Source: Gammaproteobacteria bacterium
GTDB lineage: Bacteria > Pseudomonadota > Gammaproteobacteria > Methylococcales > Methylomonadaceae
Direction: 5' to 3'
Assembly: GCA_024276805.1 (NCBI GenBank)
Contig: JAJRWJ010000216.1
Location: 1-10,450, forward strand
DNA length: 10,450 nt
A program made the position numbers and the translations under genes. Positions 6,041 through 10,450 of this stretch are shown piece by piece; the first letter of the stretch is position 1; each line of letters opens with the position of its first letter. Under the pieces are notes generated by a model. That model made no database searches and had not been told where the DNA came from. It saw nothing but the letters and a program-made list of their open reading frames with translations.

Positions 6041-6358
6041 ATGTTCAAACAGCTTCCAGCTGATGAAACGGAAATTATCGGTATTGTTTTCAATGGCAAG
6101 GCCCTGCAGGCGCCGAAGGGCATCAGTGTGGCTGCAGCCATATTGAGCCGGAATCCGGACCATACCCGCACGACCCCGGTAACGGGCAGCAAACGCCTGC
6201 CATTCTGTATGATGGGCGTCTGCTATGAATGCCTGATGGTTATCGACGGCCAGGCCAACCGCCGTGCCTGCGCCACCTATGTCGAAGAGGGCATGCGTAT
6301 AGAGACACAGCTGGGTGTCGGCCCTGCACTTGCACTGGAGGGTGGCGGCAGTGAATAA
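6041..6358 (+). CDS. HcnA-like small 2Fe-2S subunit of an amine/imino-acid dehydrogenase
   Basis: A 105-residue ferredoxin-like subunit. The 2Fe-2S ligands are C56, C61, C64 and C77, in the pattern FCMMGVCYEC followed by RRAC, typical of the small Fer2_4 subunit of HcnABC, octopine/nopaline oxidases and D-hydroxyproline dehydrogenases. The upstream ribosome site is weak (CAGG about 10 bases away), and the gene starts 3 bases after the preceding stop, so translation is probably coupled. It should pass electrons between the FAD subunits and the acceptor, probably a membrane quinone or cytochrome. The family does not tell the substrate. Confidence 0.85.
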   Translation: MFKQLPADETEIIGIVFNGKALQAPKGISVAAAILSRNPDHTRTTPVTGSKRLPFCMMGVCYECLMVIDGQANRRACATYVEEGMRIETQLGVGPALALEGGGSE

Positions 6359-7745
6359 TCACTACCAGCTGCTGGTTATTGGCGGCGGCCCAGCAGGTCT
6401 CGCCGCAGCAACGACGGCTGCAGAGCGGGGTGTAACCTGTGCACTGCTCGATGAGCAGCCCACTCCCGGCGGGCAAATCTATCGCGCCATAGAAGCCATT
6501 CCCGAACAGCGGGCCAAGCTGCTGGGACCGGAATATTTGCGTGGTCGCAAACTGGTGAATGAATTCCGCCAGAGTGCTGCCGAATATTTTCCCGAAACCC
6601 AGGTCTGGTCTATCGACAAAGAGCATCAGGCAGGACTGTTGCACAACCATCAGGCGCATTTCATCACCGCTGATCAAATCATCATTGCCAGCGGTGCAAT
6701 GGAAAGACCCGTGCCCTTTCCGGGTTGGACATTGCCCGGTGTGATGCAGGCAGGTGCCGGCCAGATTCTGTTCAAATCAGCCGGCATCGTACCGGACAAC
6801 GGCGTGGTGCTGGCCGGATCGGGCCCTTTGTTGCTGCTGCTTGCCTGGCAATACCTGCATGCCGGTGTAGAAATCAGGGTGCTGCTGGATGTCACGCCCT
6901 TTGCCAACCATCTGCAGGCACTACCCGAACTACCCAGGGCTTTGCTGGCGTATCGTTATCTGAGCAAAGGCATTGCCTATCAATTAGAATTGAAACGCGC
7001 CGGCATCCCCATAATGTTTGGCGTCAGCGACCTGACTGCCGAAGGAAATGAACGCTTGCAGCGTGTCCGATTCAGCCATGCAGGAAAACGCAAAAGCATT
7101 GTCAGCGAGTTGCTGCTGACTCATTTTGGTGTAATTCCTCACATCTGGCTCACTCAGGCAGCGGGCTGCAAACATCGCTGGGACAACAGCCAGCAGTGCT
7201 GGCGGCCGGAACTGGATGACTGGGGCAACACCGACATCGAAGGTATCCTGGTGGCTGGAGACGGCGCCGGCATTTACGGTGCCCGCGCGGCAGAACATGC
7301 CGGCCGCCTGGCAGGACTCCAAGTATTGTCTGCACTGAATGTAATCAGCCGGCAGGAACGGGACCAGCTGTCCAGAAAAGACCGAAAACGGCTGCATGAG
7401 GAGCGTCATATCCGGCCTTTTCTGGAAGCTTATTTCCACCTCCCCGACAATCTTCTAGCGACGCCCGGCAATGACACCATCGTTTGCCGCTGTGAAGAAG
7501 TGACTGCCGGACAAATCCGGGAAGCAGTAGCCGCTGGCCATGAAAACAGCAATCAGGTGAAATTTTTTACCCGCTGCGGCATGGGTCCCTGCCAGGGCCG
7601 CCAGTGTGCCAATGCCGTTGCGCATATCGTTGCCGATGCCAGAGGCAAATCCGTCGCTGAAACAGGGCTTTTCCGGGGACGACCACCGGTTTCACCGTTG
7701 ACGCTGGGACAATTGGCACAATTGCCCAAAAAAGGCACGGCATGA
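6351..7745 (+). CDS. HcnB-like FAD/NAD(P)-type oxidoreductase with BFD-like 2Fe-2S domain
   Basis: A 464-residue flavoprotein subunit. The N-terminal FAD motif is LLVIGGGPAGLAAA (GGG at 11-13). A second nucleotide fold has VVLAGSGPL (157-161), and ILVAGDGAGIYG near 299-310 is the usual late FAD-contact motif. The C-terminal BFD-like domain holds a 2Fe-2S cluster with C379, C381, C409 and C414 (CRC, then CGMGPC). I chose GTG 6351 because GGAGGG (6337-6342) is placed 8 bases upstream; the open frame extends back to 6315 but would overlap the previous gene more. It overlaps the small subunit by 8 bases and the next gene by 4. The domain order matches HcnB, OoxA and NoxA proteins. Confidence 0.87.
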   Translation: MNNHYQLLVIGGGPAGLAAATTAAERGVTCALLDEQPTPGGQIYRAIEAIPEQRAKLLGPEYLRGRKLVNEFRQSAAEYFPETQVWSIDKEHQAGLLHNHQAHFITADQIIIASGAMERPVPFPGWTLPGVMQAGAGQILFKSAGIVPDNGVVLAGSGPLLLLLAWQYLHAGVEIRVLLDVTPFANHLQALPELPRALLAYRYLSKGIAYQLELKRAGIPIMFGVSDLTAEGNERLQRVRFSHAGKRKSIVSELLLTHFGVIPHIWLTQAAGCKHRWDNSQQCWRPELDDWGNTDIEGILVAGDGAGIYGARAAEHAGRLAGLQVLSALNVISRQERDQLSRKDRKRLHEERHIRPFLEAYFHLPDNLLATPGNDTIVCRCEEVTAGQIREAVAAGHENSNQVKFFTRCGMGPCQGRQCANAVAHIVADARGKSVAETGLFRGRPPVSPLTLGQLAQLPKKGTA

Positions 7746-8860
7746 GCAGCGACGTCATCATCATAGGCGGCGGCCTGATGGGCGCATCCACGGCATTGCA
7801 ACTGGCCATGCGCGGCTGCCGTTGTATCGTTCTGGAAAAGGACAGTCCCGGCCGGCATTCCTCGGGCGTCAGTGCCGGTGGTTTGCGGCAATTGAACCGC
7901 GATCCGGCGGAAATCCCGCTGACCGTGGAAGCCGCGAAAATGTGGCGCAACATCGAAGCGCTGCTGGATTCCGATTGTGACGCCCGCTTCCCGGGACAGC
8001 TGCGCATTGCTGAAAACGCAGCCGATATGGAAAAGCTGGAACGCCGCGCCGCTCTGGTGCGTTCCCTGGGCTACCAGCACGAGGAAATGATCGACAGGGA
8101 TGAGCTCTACCGGTTGGTGCCGGCATTGTCTCCACACTGTGTCGGCGGCCTGATCTGTCGTGAAGATGGCTATGCCCGTCCCTACCATGCCCTGACCGCT
8201 TTCCGTCGCAAGGCGCAAGCCCAGGGCGCTGAATTCCGCTCCGATACAAAGGTCCATTCCCTGCGCAAGAAAAGTGGTGCCTGGCATGTGCGTACCTCGC
8301 AGGGTATTTTCAATGCGCCGATTCTGGTGAACTGCGCCGGCGCCTGGGCCAAGGCAATTGCCGGCATGCTCGATGAGCCTGTCCCCCTGACGCCAAAAGC
8401 GCTGATGCTGATGGTCACCGAACGCCTGCCGCATTTCGTGGATCCCGTGATGGGCGCCGCAAGCCGCAAACTGTCCTTCAAGCAGATGCAGAACGGCACA
8501 TTGATCATCGGCGGCGCACTGCTCGCGAAACTGGATTTCGCCCGGGAAAAGACCGAAATCGACTGGCTCAGACTGACTGAAAGCGCCGCTACCGTGCTGC
8601 GCTTTTTTCCGCAACTGAAAAATGTCCGCATCGTCCGCGCCTGGGCGGGCATAGAAGCGTTTATGCCGGACAATATTCCAGTGATCAGCGCATCACAGAC
8701 CTGCAGCAACGCCTATCATGCCTTTGGTTTTTCCGCGCATGGCTTCCAGTTGTCCCCCGTCATCGGCCGCATCCTGTCGGAACTGATACTCGATGGCCGG
8801 TCAACGCTGCCGATAGAGCCTTGTCATATCGGTCGTTTCAACAACATGGAGAAGCAATGA
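7742..8860 (+). CDS. HcnC-like DAO-family FAD amine/imino-acid dehydrogenase subunit
   Basis: A 372-residue flavoprotein of the D-amino-acid oxidase (DAO) family, the expected catalytic subunit that oxidises an amine or amino acid to an imine. The FAD fold is DVIIIGGGLMGASTALQLA (GGG 9-11) with E32 ending the second strand. A GVSAGGLRQL segment and the C-terminal FGFSAHGFQLSP motif are typical of DAO proteins. The start overlaps the preceding stop as ATGA (7742-7745). Its own stop overlaps the start of a RidA remnant in the same way. True hydrogen cyanide synthase (glycine to HCN and CO2) is possible but not favoured, because an OCD-family gene and a RidA gene accompany it. Opine, hydroxyproline or biogenic-amine oxidation fits better. 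Confidence 0.87.
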   Translation: MSSDVIIIGGGLMGASTALQLAMRGCRCIVLEKDSPGRHSSGVSAGGLRQLNRDPAEIPLTVEAAKMWRNIEALLDSDCDARFPGQLRIAENAADMEKLERRAALVRSLGYQHEEMIDRDELYRLVPALSPHCVGGLICREDGYARPYHALTAFRRKAQAQGAEFRSDTKVHSLRKKSGAWHVRTSQGIFNAPILVNCAGAWAKAIAGMLDEPVPLTPKALMLMVTERLPHFVDPVMGAASRKLSFKQMQNGTLIIGGALLAKLDFAREKTEIDWLRLTESAATVLRFFPQLKNVRIVRAWAGIEAFMPDNIPVISASQTCSNAYHAFGFSAHGFQLSPVIGRILSELILDGRSTLPIEPCHIGRFNNMEKQ

Positions 8861-9195
8861 CCATTACCCGGTCAGGTCCAGCCGCATAAGCAAAATCGTC
8901 ACTCACAGCGAGACGATCTATCTCAGTGGCCAGGTGGCATGGAACAGCATTGCCGATATCAGAGAACAATCGCAAACGATGCGGGACAACGTCTAAGCTT
9001 AGCTTCTGCAGGCTGACAGCGACCGTTTGCATATTCTGTCCGCGACAATCTACATCAAGGACATGCAACTGTCTGCCATGATGAACGAAGTCTGGGGAAG
9101 CCCGGGTCGTCGAAGGCCATTCACCAGCCCGCGCCTGCCTGGAAGCCTGTCTTGCTCGCCCGAAATTACTGGTCGAAATCTCCAACACTGCGACA
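8857..9195 (+). pseudogene. Decayed RidA (YjgF/YER057c) family gene
   Basis: The start codon at 8857 overlaps the preceding stop as ATGA and reads MTITRSGPA. After a net 1-base deletion near 8881-8883 the homology continues in another frame as RISKIVTHSETIYLSGQVA and later LSATIYIKDMQ. It is interrupted by TAA (8994-8996) and TAG (9000-9002). An extra G in the GGGG run at 9094-9097 returns the frame, which then reads EARVVEGHSPARACLEA and LLVEISNTA. This is the full length of a RidA-type protein of about 115 residues, but no intact frame covers it. RidA proteins hydrolyse reactive enamines and imines, the expected products of the flavoprotein encoded just upstream, so the gene was probably the fifth member of that operon. 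With two stops and two frameshifts it should give no functional protein. Confidence 0.85.
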
Positions 9196-9214
9196 CTGCA
9201 AAAATGCAATGCGA

Positions 9215-9232
9215 AACCGGCTGATGCCGGTT
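9215..9232 (-). terminator. Possible terminator between converging genes
   Basis: AACCGGC (9215-9221) and GCCGGTT (9226-9232) form a perfect 7-base GC-rich stem with a 4-base loop, 22 bases beyond the stop of the minus-strand gene. On the minus strand the stem ends in TTT and a further T run follows about 10 bases later. The match to a classical terminator is only moderate. Confidence 0.4.
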
Positions 9233-9253
9233 CAACGGCTTCCAGCCCCCACA

Positions 9254-10450
9254 TCAGGAAAGCATGTGAATCTGTTTTTTGCCAACCGCGCGCGTTTCAA
9301 ACAGAGTCGTCTCGGGATGCATCAGCGCCAGTTCCATGGCCGCAGCTGAACGCTGGCGCTGGGTGCCGGTTTTCAATACGGTGCGGCAGTGCATTTCTGT
9401 CACCGGCTTGCCCATCAGATACCTTTTGCCCGCAGTATATTGCTGTTTGCGCTGCTGCCACCACTGATCAATCAAAACGGGATCAGGACAAGGCAAATCT
9501 TCATCCGGATCGAGCTCGACATTATCGTCCTCGGGATTTTCCGTCGGTCCGGCCTGAAAGTCTTCCAGAAGATCGGTTTCCAGATCCTCATAGGCAATAT
9601 CGGCTCCGGTTATCAGACTGAAAGCCTCGCCGGCAAGTCTCGCCAGCTCCGGGTTTTCCATTTGTTTGATCAGCCAGGGAATATAATAGGGATTACCTGA
9701 AACACCCGCACCAGAAACAACCAGACGCATACGCTCTTCCTCCAGGGCCACCTGTTTTAACAGGTCATTGCTATCGGCCGGCTTCAGTGCCCGCAACACA
9801 AGCTGCAGTGCTCTTTCCGCACTACCCGGATCCTGAAAAATCATGGCCTGTAATGCATCCAGCGCAGAACCATGATTGCCCAGCACAACAGCTGCCCATG
9901 CAGCCCAAAATCTGACCGTGGTCTCTTCATGATAAAGCTGTTCCAATATTGCCGGAAGCAAATCCACGCGGCCGAGTTCCCCGGCCGTACGCAACGCACG
10001 GCATCGCAACTGCAGATCAGCATCGGCAATTGACTGCTCGAGATATTTGCCGGAATCCACCCGGTGGGCTGCACAAGCCGCAATTCCCACCCGCCGCCAG
10101 AAGGGCTTGTCGGAATTCAACAGGCCACTGACCTTGCCCTGCAGCAACTTCGAATCAACCCATCCCAAAGCCGATATCAGCCCGACATCTGTTTCCGGAC
10201 ATTCTTCAACCGTGGCATAAACCTGGTTGATTCGCTCGATATCACTGCCTTCCAACGCCAATATGGCGGCAGTGAAAATCTCACCCGGCTCCATGACCTG
10301 CATATTCTCCAGACTGACCTGCCAGCCATAATCGCCTGCGATTCTCAGACCATCGATATGCGCCTCGACACGATCGTCCAGTTTTGCCAGATCCTGCAAA
10401 TCATAATGCGGCGCATGAACGGCATTGCTGCGCAGCAGCCAGAGAAATGC
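9254..10450 (-). CDS. TIGR02270-type HEAT-repeat protein, N-terminus cut off by window edge
   Basis: The minus strand is open from the right edge to a TGA at 9254-9256, giving 398 codons. Near the window edge it reads FLWLLRSNAVHAPHYDLQDL, then LDDRVEAHIDGLRIAG, which matches what I recall of the conserved N-terminal region of the TIGR02270 family of uncharacterised proteins. The TTG at 10399 is therefore internal, not the start. The middle is made of short alpha-helical HEAT-like repeats (for example RCRALRTAGELG and VRFWAAWAAVVLG). An acidic linker (DDNVELDPDEDLPCPDP) precedes a C-terminal segment with DQWWQQRKQQY. Members of this family are often found near type VI secretion genes, but nothing else in this window supports that link. 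Function unknown; probably a cytoplasmic protein-protein scaffold. Confidence 0.8.
   Translation of the reverse strand, partial: AFLWLLRSNAVHAPHYDLQDLAKLDDRVEAHIDGLRIAGDYGWQVSLENMQVMEPGEIFTAAILALEGSDIERINQVYATVEECPETDVGLISALGWVDSKLLQGKVSGLLNSDKPFWRRVGIAACAAHRVDSGKYLEQSIADADLQLRCRALRTAGELGRVDLLPAILEQLYHEETTVRFWAAWAAVVLGNHGSALDALQAMIFQDPGSAERALQLVLRALKPADSNDLLKQVALEEERMRLVVSGAGVSGNPYYIPWLIKQMENPELARLAGEAFSLITGADIAYEDLETDLLEDFQAGPTENPEDDNVELDPDEDLPCPDPVLIDQWWQQRKQQYTAGKRYLMGKPVTEMHCRTVLKTGTQRQRSAAAMELALMHPETTLFETRAVGKKQIHMLS

Noticed and set aside
7553..8614. A 353-codon minus-strand open frame opposite the HcnB/HcnC-like genes
   Set aside because: It is antisense to two well-supported flavoprotein genes with clear FAD motifs. 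The frame is kept open by codon bias, and its peptide has no recognisable domain.
6041..8860. Firm naming as hydrogen cyanide synthase hcnABC
   Set aside because: The same three-subunit architecture serves opine and hydroxyproline dehydrogenases. The OCD-like and RidA neighbours point away from glycine-to-cyanide conversion, so no gene symbols were assigned.
10399..10450. TTG at 10399 as the start of the right-hand gene
   Set aside because: The frame stays open to the window edge, and the upstream residues (FLWLLRSNAVHAPHYD) look like conserved protein, so the true start lies outside the window.

Overview
The window looks like chromosomal DNA from a Gram-negative proteobacterium with a nitrifier- or methanotroph-like nitrogen-oxide module. 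The best guess is a Nitrosomonas-like ammonia oxidiser, with a gammaproteobacterial methanotroph as the alternative. The basis is the gene order two-domain multicopper oxidase, dihaem cytochrome c, monohaem cytochrome c, copper nitrite reductase. This is the ncgABC-nirK cluster known from Nitrosomonas europaea. The assignment comes from recalled family features, not from a search.

Layout: (1) 1-599, minus strand, a 3'-truncated winged-helix regulator of the SufR-like (COG2345) type with a cysteine-rich C-terminal part. (2) 600-832, a divergent control region with a good sigma70 promoter and three copies of the octamer AAAGCATA in both orientations. (3) 833-4297, ncgA, ncgB, ncgC and nirK on the plus strand, closed by a strong intrinsic terminator at 4326-4367. 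Between ncgC and nirK lie two tandem copies of a cassette of about 150 bp made of five successive hairpins. Two further shortened copies lie downstream of nirK in the opposite orientation. (4) 4979-8860, a tightly packed four-gene operon: an ornithine-cyclodeaminase/mu-crystallin family protein and three subunits resembling HcnA, HcnB and HcnC (2Fe-2S protein, FAD/BFD-like oxidoreductase, DAO-family flavoprotein). (5) 8857-9195, a decayed RidA-family gene that begins on the ATGA overlap of the last subunit and carries two frameshifts and two stops. (6) 9254-10450, minus strand, a TIGR02270-type HEAT-repeat protein that runs off the right edge.

How they work together: NirK reduces nitrite to nitric oxide in the periplasm. 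The two c-type cytochromes are likely electron carriers, and NcgA is a companion periplasmic copper oxidase that helps the cell cope with nitrite or NO. The divergent regulator is the obvious candidate controller, possibly sensing NO or redox through an Fe-S cluster; this is inference. The second operon is probably a flavin/iron-sulphur amine, imino-acid or opine dehydrogenase rather than a true cyanide synthase. Its imine product would suit both the ketimine-reductase-like first gene and the now broken RidA. The left half looks clearly more AT-rich than the right half, so the two modules may have different histories.

The most unusual signals are the hairpin cassette family around nirK, the likely 1-base deletion near the end of ncgA, and the RidA pseudogene.
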